Shown one piece after another: positions 10,346 through 21,640 of a stretch of 64,000 nt of DNA. The position numbers were made by a program, and so were the translations under genes. The stretch's first letter is position 1, and the number at the start of each line of letters is the position of its first letter. This stretch comes from Paraspadella gotoi (Eukaryota > Chaetognatha): positions 2,975,935-3,039,934 of the forward strand of contig CM119268.1 of assembly GCA_051294375.1 (NCBI GenBank), given 5' to 3'. The notes beneath the pieces were generated by a model. That model was given only the letters and a program-made list of their open reading frames with translations, ran no database searches and was not told where the DNA came from.

Positions 10346-10370
10346 NNNNNNNNNNNNNNNNNNNNNNNNN
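10346..10370. other. assembly gap of 25 N
   Basis: Separates the right arm of the inverted repeat from repeat D copy 2. Confidence 0.95.
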
Positions 10371-12698
10371 AAAAAGAGAGAGATACGACGACGACGACGA
10401 CGAAGAAAACGACGAACCACGACGGTCGTCGCCTAACTCTTGGCCGAAATACGGCTCCGTTCTGGTCACGCGCCTTCGCCTCCGCCGCCGCCGCCGCCCA
10501 CGCCGCTCCCGCCTCCCAGGGAGACAGAGGAGAAGAAGGGTGAGACCAAAGGAGATGGAGAGGAATTGATGACGATGGAGAGAGAGAAGATTTGATGGAG
10601 GAAGATGGAGAATGGTGGGAGAAGAGGAAGAGGACAGGGGAGGGGAAGGAAAGTGAGAACGGACGACATGAGGATTGGTCGACGAAGAGCCGCTGCTTGC
10701 CGCTGCTATACGCTGCTACGGCCCGCTGTTGCTGCCGCGCCCGTTGCAGTTCAGGCTCGGCGCCTCGTCGACGCGGGAGTTGAGCAGGACGGAAGAGCGC
10801 GGGAGACCGCGCCGCCTGCGGAGGAAAACGCGACGGAGCAGCGAGGAGAATCTGTGCTGCGCGGGACGGAGAACGGGACGGACGACGCCGAATGGCGAGG
10901 CGTCGGGTGAGTCATCTGCGTGATCATCGGTGAGCTTCGGGTGAATCTCGGTTGACTCGTTCGGATCGCGCGGAATCGCTTGAGTAAATCTTGTATTTTG
11001 AGAAAAAAGATTGCCAAAGATTTAATCCTTGCGTTTTAAATCTTTTTTTAATGGTTATTTCTTTAAAATTTATTATTTTAAAAGTTGTTTTTTTCTTTTT
11101 CGAATAAACACTTACAGTCGATAAGAGCAGATAGCACAACGTTTTTTTAGTTTCTGTAAAATGGTTATTTGTAAAAATAAATTGGTTACTCTCTCACTTA
11201 ATACTGTCTAATCAAGTTATATTCTTTTTCAAGCGTCAAGTACTGGAGGCAAGTCAGCGTTGTAATATATTGTTCAGATTCAATCTAATTTTATTTACAC
11301 ATTTCAGTTATAAGTTCAGGTTATTTATGCATAATTTATATTTTTCACGGACATCATTATTTTTCTCTTCATTTAATTAATTTAAATAATAGAAAATAGA
11401 AAATCTAACAAAAATAGAGAAATTGGTAGCAGATATTAATTCAAAACTTGGTGATTAAACGAACGATCACTGTGAGTATCATTCGAGGCGAGTGATTAAT
11501 TTTTCCGCTTTCGAATCGACACTCATCTCACATCGACTCGAATCTTTGAAATCTTCACATTTCACCTTCGACGTATCACAATTAATTGTATCTCTGTCGC
11601 AGGACAACAACAAAATAAATGATTTAAAAAGTTATTGTTATTTAACAAAAAAGTATCAGACAAAAGGTAATTGTAAATGTCTTAACTAAAGTAAAAAGAA
11701 AATTCACAGTATAAAATCTTGATATTTTTTAATTAATTCAGAATTTAAAAAAAATACACCACAGACTCGAAGCCGGGTCGATTTGGACAAAATTGTTGTC
11801 TTTGTCTTGAGACAAAAGTCGCGATTGAGATTCCCAATATTACTTTCCTCTTCTCAGCCCCTCCTCCCTCCTCTTCTCCCTTGCTCCTTCCCCTCTCCCT
11901 CCCTCCTCCCTCTCCTACTCCTTCCAACCCGTTCACCCGCCGCGCCGAATGCGAACCCGCCGACGGCAGAGCGACGCGCGACGCCGCGCGCCCGCGTGCA
12001 GCGGTAGCGTTTAAGGATTGGCATCGTCTAAGGCGTCGGCGGCAGCGCCAGCCGATCCCGGCCTCAGCCGCGCCGTTCGAACGGCGCAAGTGACGGCTAG
12101 CGGCGGAAACTCCCGCCTCCCGTTTTGTCCTGGAAAGATGAGAGAATCGCGCGACTTTCCCGCTCATTCCTAAATTCCGGCGCCACCGTTTCGCGTTGAC
12201 GCCTGGGGTGGGCGTGCGCTAGCGGCGCCCTCGACGGCGTCGGGCAATCGAGGGACGCCGGGCGTTTTTTTAGTCGGTTGCGGACAGACGACGAATTCGG
12301 GAAGATCGGACATGATTGGATGGAGGACGGATGAAGAATGTTGAAGATTGTTGGAGATACGAGAATATGGAAGTATTGGTTTTTGTGATTTTTTTAAAAA
12401 ATTTCGGATCTTTGTTGATCTCGACCAGTGTGGTGTTTTTTTTAGTTTTGGGGACAAAGCGGTACATGTTAAGAATAGTTCGTTTTCCAGTCAAAAAACC
12501 GTCTGTTTCATTCGTTTTGTTTGTTTTTTAAAAAAATTGTTTTTTCGTAATATTCTCCCAATAATGGAATCTCACCCAAAAAAAAAAATTAAGAAATAAT
12601 TAAATTTTTTTTTAGACATTTTTTTTTAATGAATCGCAAAGTTCGTGCGCCAGGCGAACGACTCACGGATTGTGGAAAATTGAAAGAATATTTGAGGT

Positions 12699-12777
<79 letters not shown>

Positions 12778-12883
12778 GAGAAAGTGGTAGCGGAAAATCT
12801 TAGGTTTCAGTCGACATTTTAGTTTATTGGGTTTGATACCCAATACTAATAGGGATGAATGATTATTTAAATGATGATGATGA

Positions 12884-12921
<38 letters not shown>

Positions 12922-12929
12922 GGATGATG

Positions 12930-12964
<35 letters not shown>

Positions 12965-13032
12965 ACTGACTACAAAGACATTTATATGTATGATGATAAG
13001 ATATATATATCGTTAATTATGTTCATTTTGAT
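10371..13032. repeat. direct repeat D, copy 2
   Basis: Identical to 1597-4258 as far as I can read. At 13033 it joins sequence (ATACAAGAGCGGTTCTTG) that in the other locus copies lies near 28620 and 38574, in the intron 3' of EVH1 exon 3. Confidence 0.95.
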
Positions 13033-13332
13033 ACAAGAGCGGTTCTTGCCCTTGCCGCCATTTTGTGCATTTCAGATTAATTTTGTGACTAAAGTAAGTT
13101 TTAAAAAAGATTTACAAATAAAGTAATGAGGCGGGGATAAGTATTATGGTTCAAGGATCAAGATTTAGTTTTAAATCATTAGGGTTAAAGATTAAAGCTA
13201 AAGATTAAGGATTAGGATTAAAGATAAGGATTAGAGAATTGGGTTAAAAATTTATAAAAGATTGAATTAAATTAAACTCAGTTTAGGAAAATAAATTTGA
13301 AATTGGGCCCTCGTGGAAAATAGTGCCGCACA

Positions 13333-13525
13333 NNNNNNNNNNNNNNNNNNNNNNNNNNNNNNNNNNNNNNNNNNNNNNNNNNNNNNNNNNNNNNNNNNNN
13401 NNNNNNNNNNNNNNNNNNNNNNNNNNNNNNNNNNNNNNNNNNNNNNNNNNNNNNNNNNNNNNNNNNNNNNNNNNNNNNNNNNNNNNNNNNNNNNNNNNNN
13501 NNNNNNNNNNNNNNNNNNNNNNNNN
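13333..13525. other. assembly gap, 193 N
   Basis: Sized gap replacing most of EVH1 exon 3. Only its first 11 bases (13526-13536, minus strand, after the acceptor CCTTCAG) are visible. Confidence 0.95.
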
Positions 13526-13832
13526 AGCCCGTAAACCTGAAGGACGAATCCAAAACTCTATTTTTTTCGTTTTGAAAACTGATGTTTAAAGTCACTTTTA
13601 AAAAATAACATTGATGAAATCATACAATAATAATAATAATACAATATCGATCAGAGGATAAACATTTTTTTTCGACGTTCATCTGGATATTTTTTATTCT
13701 TTCAGATCGAAACTTGAAAAATGTGTCATCAATCATCGCCAATCAATTTTGATCTTCGCTTTCTGAATTCTCAATCCTCTTCTTCTCGATTTACATTTTA
13801 CAGTAAATAATCCCATTGTTTTGGGTTCCTAC

Positions 13833-13863
13833 CTGTCGGTTATCCCTCCATTGATGGAATGTA
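13833..13863 (-). pseudogene. ena: truncated EVH1 exon 2 fragment of ena
   Basis: The 3' 31 bases of the exon, in frame for TFHQWRDNRQ, with an intact donor (CAG|GTAGGAAC). Upstream of 13863 the exon is replaced by unrelated sequence, so the fragment marks a junction and not a functional exon. Confidence 0.75.
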
Positions 13864-14345
13864 ATCCAAGAGTCGCATTTTATACCCAAAAGATAAAAGA
13901 GAAATAAAAAAGCTCACGAAAATAAAGAGCAAATAGATATATAGCGAATCCTTTATACAGGGTGGGTGCTGGACAGAGCGGTTCTTGCCCTTCGAGGCCG
14001 GCCATTTTTTGTGCATTTCAGATTTTTTGTGACTAAAGTTAAACATAGTAATGAGGCGGGGATAAGATATGATGGTTCAAGGCATCAAATTTAGTTTTTA
14101 AATCAATATAGGGTTAGAAAGATTAAGCGACAAAGAATTGAAGGATTAGGATTAAAGATAAGGAGATTAGAGAATTGGGTTTAAAAATTTATAAAAGATT
14201 GATTAAATTAAACTCAGTTTAGGAATTATAAATTTGAAATATGGGACCCTCGTGGGAAATAGTGCGCACACGCATGATAGATTCGTGGCAAGACAATTTT
14301 TTTCGAGACCACACCTATAGGAAAAACTCAGATTCTTCAACTCAC

Positions 14346-14428
14346 TGTTTAAACGTTTCGATCGCCGCTCCCACTCGCGTTGGCGAAAGTCTCGCGTCTT
14401 CCCGGCAGGTGAAGTTTAGCCCGTAAAC
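14346..14428 (-). CDS. ena: ena EVH1 exon 3 (noisier copy)
   Basis: Acceptor CCTTCAG|GTTTACGGG at 14429/14428. It encodes VYGLNFTCREDARL, then one indel breaks the frame before the ANAMGAAIETF part. The donor GTGAGTTG follows AAACA at 14346. This is the last helix-forming part of the EVH1 domain. The frame break sits at a place where the other copies read through, so it is likely a sequence error. Confidence 0.85.
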
Positions 14429-14706
14429 CTGAAGGTACGAATCGCAAAACACTATTCGTATTTATATTTACACTTTTAAAAAATAACATTGATCGAAATC
14501 CTACACATAATAATTTCTTTATCGATCAGAGGGATAAACATTTTTTTTTCGACGTCGATCTGAATATTTTTATTCTTTCAGATCGAAAGCTTGAAAAATG
14601 TGTTCATCAATCATCGCCAATCAATTTTGATCTTCGCTTCCCTGAATTCTCTCTCTTCTTCTCGATTTACATTTACGAAGTAAACACCAATTGTTTTGGT
14701 TCCTAC

Positions 14707-14792
14707 CTGTCGGTTATCCCTCGATTGATGGAATGTAGTCGTCGCTTGATTGTACTTCAATACTCTTTAAAATGGCACAATTGATTGACAAC
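14707..14792 (-). CDS. ena: ena EVH1 exon 2 (noisier copy)
   Basis: Between the acceptor CATTCTCAG and the donor CAG|GTAGGAAC, this 86-base exon encodes (VV)INCAILKG, then LKYNQATTTFHQ and RDNRQ. One inserted A near the start and two changes in the middle break the frame. The Trp of HQWRD reads TCG here but TGG at 29326-29415. The Phe of TTTFHQW is the third residue of the EVH1 aromatic cluster that binds proline-rich FPPPP-type ligands. Confidence 0.88.
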
Positions 14793-14809
14793 CTGAGAAT
14801 GTAAAGTGT

Positions 14810-15180
14810 AAAAGAGATCGATCGTTGAGCTTCATCTATCCTTTGCGAAACATTGCATGACCTATGACTTACTTTGATATCATTAGCGATCGTTACAAAC
14901 TCAAGGTCTTAAATTGTTCGTTTCTAGACTCTCGACTAATCTCAATCCACATTCTGAACTTTCCTCATTGCTTAAATCTTTAGGCACAAAATGAAATCTT
15001 CCCCCTCGAATCATATATTCTCACTCCACTACACTAACAAGTGAACATGAATAATCTTCCTTTCTTAAAATCCTGATGATTCTGAATCTCCATAGCTCAT
15101 TGCATTTCTTAAACACATTATGAATCATCTCAAACTGCAATCACATTCTTTTTCCTGAATCTTCCCTATTCATTACACTT
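14810..15180. other. intron between EVH1 exons 1 and 2
   Basis: AT-rich and moderately conserved across the three copies (29420-29840 and 39374-39795). No exon seen. Confidence 0.6.
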
Positions 15181-15220
15181 TTTTAAGCAAAATATGAATG
15201 CATACCCCTCTCCAAATCAC

Positions 15221-15388
15221 CTCGTGGTCCTGATCTTCCGCCCCACCCACCCTGAAGGTGTTGTTGAAGGGCGTGGTGGTAGACGTGGACCTTGGAGAGT
15301 CCGCTCGACGCCCCGCGGGGACCCACTTCTTTGAGGGCGTCGTCGTAGGTCATGACGGAGGCTCTGGCCGCCGCGATCGAAGTGCTCG
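15221..15388 (-). CDS. ena: ena EVH1 exon 1 (noisier copy)
   Basis: Acceptor TTCCTCCAG|CGAGCACT and donor CACGAG|GTGATTTGG. Frame pieces read STSIAAARASVMTYDDAL and SSGLSKVHVYHHA, then NNTFRVVGRKI and DHE. Indels interrupt it at the KKW and VV positions; the copies at 29.9 and 39.9 kb are intact at exactly those places. The EVH1 ligand-binding Tyr (TYDD) and Trp (KKWVPAG) lie in this exon. Confidence 0.88.
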
Positions 15389-15435
15389 CTGGAGGAAGGG
15401 GGGTGGATGGGGGGGAGGGAGGGGGGAAGGCGAGA

Positions 15436-15499
<64 letters not shown>

Positions 15500-15512
15500 A
15501 GAAGAGAGAGAG
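15436..15512. repeat. GA microsatellite in intron 5' of EVH1 exon 1
   Basis: A purine tract on the plus strand, so on the minus (gene) strand it is a CT tract joined to the polypyrimidine tract of the EVH1 exon 1 acceptor. Confidence 0.85.
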
Positions 15513-15684
15513 TAGATAGAGAGGGTAAAAGGTAAGCGAGGGAAGGATATAGGAAAAGGGGAGAGAGGGTGGAATGTGATAAAAAAAAATAAAGTAAGTT
15601 AAAAATAAACAATTAAAACTATATAATAATATACATACCAACAATATCAACATATTATAGAGACGAAAAGAAACAAACAAATAA

Positions 15685-15709
15685 NNNNNNNNNNNNNNNN
15701 NNNNNNNNN
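15685..15709. other. assembly gap of 25 N
   Basis: Lies in the intron between ena linker exon 4 and EVH1 exon 1. The copies at 30297 and 40251 read straight through with no extra sequence, so the true gap is probably zero or negative. Confidence 0.9.
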
Positions 15710-16003
15710 AAAATGATACATGGCGCGACAACTAAAAAAAGCAACAACAAACGAACAAACAAACAAATTGAATAGACAAACATCGAGAGAAACACGAAAC
15801 GAAAATAAAATTCGGATCCATATTTTCCCTTCGAGATTTGATTATCTGGTTTCGGGTCAGAAATAGCGAAGTCAGGGGAGAGAGAAAAGAAGAAGTTCCC
15901 GAGACCTTTTGTCCATTTGCTCGACTTTTGTCAAAATCTGACCCAATGAGACAGAGAGATAAGAAAAGCATAATTCGGTTTCATTGTGGCGCTTTTAAAT
16001 CGG

Positions 16004-16139
<136 letters not shown>

Positions 16140-16147
16140 TCTTCTAC

Positions 16148-16536
16148 CATGGCAATCTGTCATAATCGTCGTCTTCTGCAATCTCGGCGTCGCCTCGCCC
16201 TTGCAACGTCGAGCAAAGCCAACAAGTGGCCCTCGCCTCCAGATTCGATTTGGCGCCGCCAGCGCCACTTCCGGCCACGCCCCCTGTCACGCCGATAAAG
16301 TCTTGTCCCGCGGATGTCGTGATGCTTTGATGCGATGACGTCGACGACGGGAGACACGAAGGGAAGAAAAGCGGCGGCAGGGCAGCGCGACCGCTTCCGA
16401 CGCGGCAGAGTGCGGCGCTGAGGGGCAGCGGCGTCGGTAGAGCAGCGCCGGGATCGTGATGCGCTGCGTGGACGTCGCCGGCGCCGCCGTCGGGGGCGGA
16501 GTGAGATCGGAAGGCGAAGAATTGGCGACCGCTCGA
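16148..16536 (-). CDS. ena: ena N-terminal linker exon 4 (copy at 16 kb)
   Basis: Between the acceptor CTCTTCTCAG and the donor CCATG|GTAGAAG the minus strand is open in phase 0, giving APDGGAGDVHAAHHDPGAAL and later SAGQDFIGV. The copies at 30818-31221 and 40772-41171 differ by indels. The three copies do not agree on one frame throughout, so the exact protein is uncertain. The exon encodes a Ser/Pro/Ala-rich extension just before the EVH1 domain. Confidence 0.55.
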
Positions 16537-16559
16537 CTGAGAAGAGGGAGAGAAAATAA

Positions 16560-17280
16560 TGATAATTAACATTGTCGTAATGTTCAATTTACCAAGGCCC
16601 TTTATTAGAAATCTACTATGAAATTAAATTCAATAGGGGTTAGGGCGGGGTTCAAACTTTAGTCCTTAAAGTCTACTTTTAGGTAAAAAAAGATTTTTTT
16701 TAAAAAGTTCGGTTTTAAAGCTTTTATTGTTGCTATTAAAATTACAAATATTACTATTAATGATAAAAAAAAATTTTTTAATCAATCTTAAACTTTTTTT
16801 ATGTTTTCTCTGGTCAAAATTAGAAAAAGTAATAAAATATAATCGAAAAATGATGATGATGATGAATTATAAATAGTTTTTCATATTTTTCACAATACTT
16901 ATGATCAAAATATCGAAAAAAGAATTATACTTTGTGTAGACAATTTTGCAACTACCTGAATCTGATCTTAAAAATCAAAAAAATCCAAAACAATATTTTA
17001 GCCTTTCCTATTTATAAAATAAATATTAAAAAATTAATATATGGAGTATGGAGTAAATATAAAAAAATTTTGTCTATTCAAATTTTTTTTTAAAATATGT
17101 CTAAATTTTCGTTTGAGCAGGTGCTGAATTCAATTTCTTAACCACCTTACTGAGTTAGTCTCCCTACGGCTTTATTTTAAATTCTTAGAAACGATAATAA
17201 TAAGTAATTATAGGGTGAGATATCATTTTCTAAAAAAAGTTTTTTTTTATAAATTGTCATGTCTCGAATAATTTGACCCA
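16560..17280. other. AT-rich intron-like stretch, no gene seen
   Basis: Homopolymer-rich sequence also present at about 31240-31990 and 41190-41890, with many one-base length differences between copies. Confidence 0.6.
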
Positions 17281-17284
17281 CGAT

Positions 17285-18079
17285 TCAAAGTGGGCATCGA
17301 ATGAGCCCCCCCTCTCTATGACAAAGACTCCTTCACTTTCCCACTTTCCCTGGACGCTCCCTACCCCTCATCCATTTTTACCACCAACCCTCATTTCCGA
17401 GCCCAACCCCCCATCCACCATCCACCATCCCCCCTGCCCCCTATCTTCTCATTCTCCAAACCCAAATCCTAAGCGACGCGAAACTTCGAACGTTAATGCA
17501 AACCTAAAATTCTCGTCGTAATTCATTTCTTTGGATTTTAGTTACTTTCCCCTTTTTTTTATTTTTCTTGTTTCTTTGTTCTTCTTCTCTCTCTCCTTTT
17601 CCTCTCTCTCTCTTCTCTTCTCTCTCTCTCTCTCTCTCTCTCATCTCTCTGCCCTCTCTCTCCTCTCTCCCTCGTCTCGTCTGCTCTTTCTTATCTCTCT
17701 CTCTTCTCACTCTGATCCTCATACCCCAAAAAAAACCTTCGCAAAAAATCTTTCGCTCAACCGGAGCAAATATTTATTTCCGTTTTATCATAAAAAGCAG
17801 GAAGCTCCACTACGAAATCAATATCAATCTACTACATCTAAGGTTTACGTCCCATCTGTGCCAAGAACGTAAGAAGCCTCAGGCAATGGGCCTGACAAAG
17901 CGTAAACATTGTCAATCATTAGTTAGAATATTAATTGAACATTAAATGGAAGATGGTAGTTTAGTAAAAGGTTTAGATACACTTTTACGATACACATTTA
18001 CATACAGTGGACAAAACGGAGTTTTGCATAAAGTATCACTTTGATCCCCTTTGCTCATCATCGTTTTGTTTGTGACATT

Positions 18080-18114
<35 letters not shown>

Positions 18115-18520
18115 ATCCTCGTCTCTATCGTCTCTCCTCTCTCTCAGTCTCTCTCTCTCTCTCTCTCTCTTCCCAGCGTACAAGTACCTCATGACTCATT
18201 GTTTGAAGGCGTTACTTAGCCCAAAACGTCACAGGGAACGCGTCTCTAGAGTAACTTCTCCTCTGCAACCCTCCGCCCCCCCCCTGCACCCGTAAAAAAA
18301 AAAACTCAAAAAACGGCGCGCAATTTGTTATTTTTTTTTTTCTCTTTAGTCTGGGTCATTCCGCCCGCTTTGCCATCGCAAGGTCACCCGTTCGAATCCC
18401 TCAAGCGCAAAATAGAGTGTTTCAATACCAGAAAAAACGCTTTGGGATTTTTTTTTTTTTGGGGGGGGGAGTGGACGGGGGAGTTGAATATCGAAACAAC
18501 GAAGGCATAAACGATTTGTT
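17285..18520. other. pyrimidine-rich intron-like stretch with CT tracts
   Basis: C-rich then CT-rich sequence with tracts at about 17590-17710 and 18080-18172. Parallel copies are at 32040-33250 and 41930-43080. I see no exon. A B-box-like string (CGTTCGAATCC) near 18390 does not fold as a tRNA. Confidence 0.55.
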
Positions 18521-18979
18521 GTTTCGTATTCAGTTTTTATGGGCACAATAGTTTCGTTTTTTTTTGTTGTTATTTTTTTTTTTTTCTTTCCTTCGCGATC
18601 GTTTCAAAATTTATCGGCCCTCGACTTTTTTTGTTTGACTCAGTGAATTGCGCGTCGAGTGAGTTTCTCTGCTTTCACCAAAGGAGTTATGGCTTTCCGT
18701 AAGTAGTAATTTTTTTATTACACGTAGTTTGCCTATGTATGACTTTCTGAATCTAAAGTATGAAAAAATTAATTTTTTTCTTCAGTTTCGTTCCATTTAT
18801 AATTTTTGCTCGTCTGCGAATTCGCTCCTCTCTCTCTCTCTCTCTCTCTCCTCATCATCCTCATGTCTCTCTCTTCTCCTCTCTGCTCTCTCGTCTCTCT
18901 CTACATCTCTCTGTTCTCCTCTTCTCAATCCACGTCATCAACCCTCCGACCTCCCCGCCAACCCTCCCCTTACCCCTAC

Positions 18980-19062
18980 CTGACCACAAACTGCTGCGCC
19001 CCGAACTCTCGGCCGGAAGAGGGCGGGCCCGAGCGGTGAGTGGCGAAGTCGGGCAGACGCGA
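18980..19062 (-). CDS. ena: ena exon 3, noisier copy
   Basis: Copy of 43614-43694 with two extra bases, hence a broken frame. The acceptor (ACTCACAG) and donor (TCAG|GTAGGG) are kept. Confidence 0.6.
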
Positions 19063-19069
19063 CTGTGAG

Positions 19070-20075
19070 TGAATGTAAGGATTGATTCTTCGAGATGTAG
19101 CAGAGAATCGTGACGGCGAAGAACGAGGACGACGACGGAGAAGATCACAACGTAGACCTGAGAGGGGGAAGTGATAGGTAGTGATAGAGAAGTGATGAAG
19201 ACGGGAGAGGGAAGTGAGATCAAAGGTTAAATTAAGATGAGGTTTATGTCGTTGGCAACCTCGTCAAATAAAACTGTTATAATGCAAATTAGCAAATACG
19301 TCAGAGTAAAGTATTTATATATGTAGCCGTTTGAAAACAAACTATTCCGTTTTTTAATACAGGACAAATGGATAAAAGACGTAAATATTTAGGAAAAATC
19401 GAATAATGCAATCGTAAATTTCTTTTATATTCCACGTTAACTCTAAAATTTTTGTATTTAGTTGTTGTCAAGTCAAATTTCAGGTTATGATATTATAATA
19501 TTTGGGTTATTTTGTATCTGCTGCAATATGCAAATTAGATTTAAAAACTTCATAAATAAAAGTTGAAACAATCGTTAAAGGAAATCATCGGAATTCGATA
19601 AAAAGAAGAGAGGAAGGAGGAGGAGAGGAGGAGGAGTATGTGGAGGAGGAGGGTAAAAGGGTAAAAGGACTTAAGAATCTTGTCAGGCGGAACATTAACG
19701 AATTGGCTTTCAAATCTTGGTTGCAAAGATATAAAGGGAGACACAAACGTGGATGACGGGGAGAAATGCGAGCTGATGCAAAGAGTTAGTAAATAAATAT
19801 TTGAGGTTAATAATTTATTAATAAATGTTTAGAATTAAAATTATTAAAAATTGTCGAGATTGAAAGTTAATTAATAAATGTCAAGCTTGAAAGTTAAAAA
19901 ATAGTAATCTCAATTGTTAACTTACTAAATGTTAAGTTAAATATTAAATGCTTAGCTTAAAAATTGATAAAAAAAAATATCGGTCTTAATAAGTTCAGAA
20001 GTCTAAAAGTAAAAAAAAAAAGAAATAACCTAGGCTTTAACCGATCTACTAAATGACCGACCGACCACGTCTTTC
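19070..20075. other. AT-rich intron, no gene seen
   Basis: Intron between ena exons 2 and 3, parallel to 43700-44710. It contains GGA-rich and TTAAT-rich patches only. Confidence 0.6.
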
Positions 20076-20079
20076 TTAC

Positions 20080-20205
20080 CTCCAGCGGAGAGGATTGAAC
20101 GAGTCCGTTCGTCCCGGTGACGGAAGGAGCTTCGCCGACGGCGAGTCGTAAGCGTCGCGGTGAAGTGAAACCCGTCCAAATCTCGGGCCCGACGTTTGGT
20201 TGCCC
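20080..20205 (-). CDS. ena: ena exon 2, noisier copy
   Basis: Copy of 44712-44838. The donor CTGGAG|GTAAGAAAG is intact and SSPLE is readable, but indels break the frame in the middle of the exon. Confidence 0.6.
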
Positions 20206-20387
20206 CTTTTTCAAGCGTGGGGTGAATCGAGAATCAGAATCATGAATGAGAAGTGAAAGCGATATAGTGAATTGAATTAATCGAAGTCCATCGTTAATTA
20301 AAGTTTATTTTCTTGAACGTTAAAAGATCTTGACTTTTATTATGTTCGTTTTGTCTAAAAACAAATGAACATTCTCAGCTTTCTTAC

Positions 20388-20459
20388 CTGACGAGATACC
20401 GGGATCCGAACGCGCGGCGGCCGACGACGACGAAGACGACGATAAAACGACTCGCAATC
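20388..20459 (-). CDS. ena: ena exon 1, copy with destroyed start codon
   Basis: Copy of 45020-45087. The donor GTCAG|GTAAGAAAG is intact, but the ATGGAGTCG of the good copy reads ATTGCGAGTCG here, so no start remains. This is consistent with read error. Confidence 0.55.
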
Positions 20460-20899
20460 GCGAAATTCGATCGAAAAAAAAAAGGAGATGGAAGCACAAT
20501 TATCTAGGATCGATTGATGTGAGGAGGAGGCGAAGATGGCGATGAGGAAGCGCCGTTTGATGGAGCGAAGGAGGGTGCTGCAGAGAGAGGGAAGAGAGTG
20601 GCTGCTGCAGACCCAGAGACGAATAGTGCTGTAGCTAGGAGTTTCTGAGAAGTAAACGTTGGGGCGGCGATGGGTGACCAGAGAGACAGATACGGTGGGA
20701 GACGATTCGGACAAACGCGAGAGGGAGACGGAGACAGAGAAGGTGATAGAGATGGGAGTCGTCGATATAGAGAGAGAGTTGAAGTCGGAGTTTTTTTCGA
20801 GGGAGTCAAAAAAAGTTGAGGGATGGGCAATCGATAGATCGACAACGAAAATCAAAGCAGTTGATGCAATAGAATAAGTCATGTTGTTGTTGTCATTGC

Positions 20900-21607
20900 T
20901 ATTGCAGATGGAAATGGAATGAGTGGCATCGAGAAAGCGGACACGCCCACTTCTACGATACGAACGTCCGCGCCGACGCCATCTGCGCTGAAAGTCTCTT
21001 TACATCTTGGAAAAAAAACGACTAATAAAAAAAAAGAGTTTAGAAAAGAAGGTTGGGAAAAAGAATTAAACGAACGAGTTGTTTAGTTCCACAAGCGAAA
21101 GATAAATTTTGAAAGGTAAGGTAAGGTAAGGTAGGTGTAAGAGGATGTGTCCGTTCAAACGAAAGCGAAAAAAAATGTTTAAGTTTTGGTAAGTGAAGTT
21201 TGTTGAATTTGTAAATTGAGCTTCGTTCAAATTCACGCGTGTTGAAAAAGGGGAAAAAAAAAAAGACCTTTCTATTATTTAAGAAGGAATATAAAGTTTG
21301 TTTTTTTTTAAAAGAAATAAATGGAAGAAGAAATTTAAAAATAAAATATTGAAAATAAAGTGGAGCGTCGGTTTATATGAGAGATCGTGCCAAGAAGAAA
21401 TAACACCGCTTCTTTTCTATTATTGACAATGAGGTGGAAAAAGGGGGAGAGAGAGAGAGAGGAGAGAGAGAGAGGAGAGAGAGAGAGAGAGGGCGAGAGG
21501 AGAGAGAGAGAGAGAGAGAGAGATTTCTGGTAAAGTTTCATCCACGGGGATCGGTGAGGGTGGATTCTTTGCTTCTCTTTTATTTTTTTTTTTCTTTCTC
21601 TTTGCTT

Positions 21608-21640
<33 letters not shown>

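Larger units (their letters stand above)
13033..13863. repeat. first of two tandem partial copies of the EVH1 exon 2/3 region
   Basis: 13033-13863 and about 13972-14760 carry the same intron-exon sequence. The first copy contains a 193-N gap (13333-13525) covering most of EVH1 exon 3, and it breaks off inside EVH1 exon 2 at 13863, where sequence from the 28500 region takes over. Confidence 0.8.

Noticed and set aside
13200-13260. Telomere-like GATTAAG/GGATTAG short repeats
   Set aside because: Degenerate 7-8-mers over about 60 bases, not the TTAGG array of arthropod telomeres.
18350-18420. tRNA gene or SINE head with B box CGTTCGAATCC (also 33140 and 42960)
   Set aside because: The T-arm does not pair, there is no acceptor stem, and the anticodon loop is one base short. 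One box match alone is expected by chance in three copies of one sequence.
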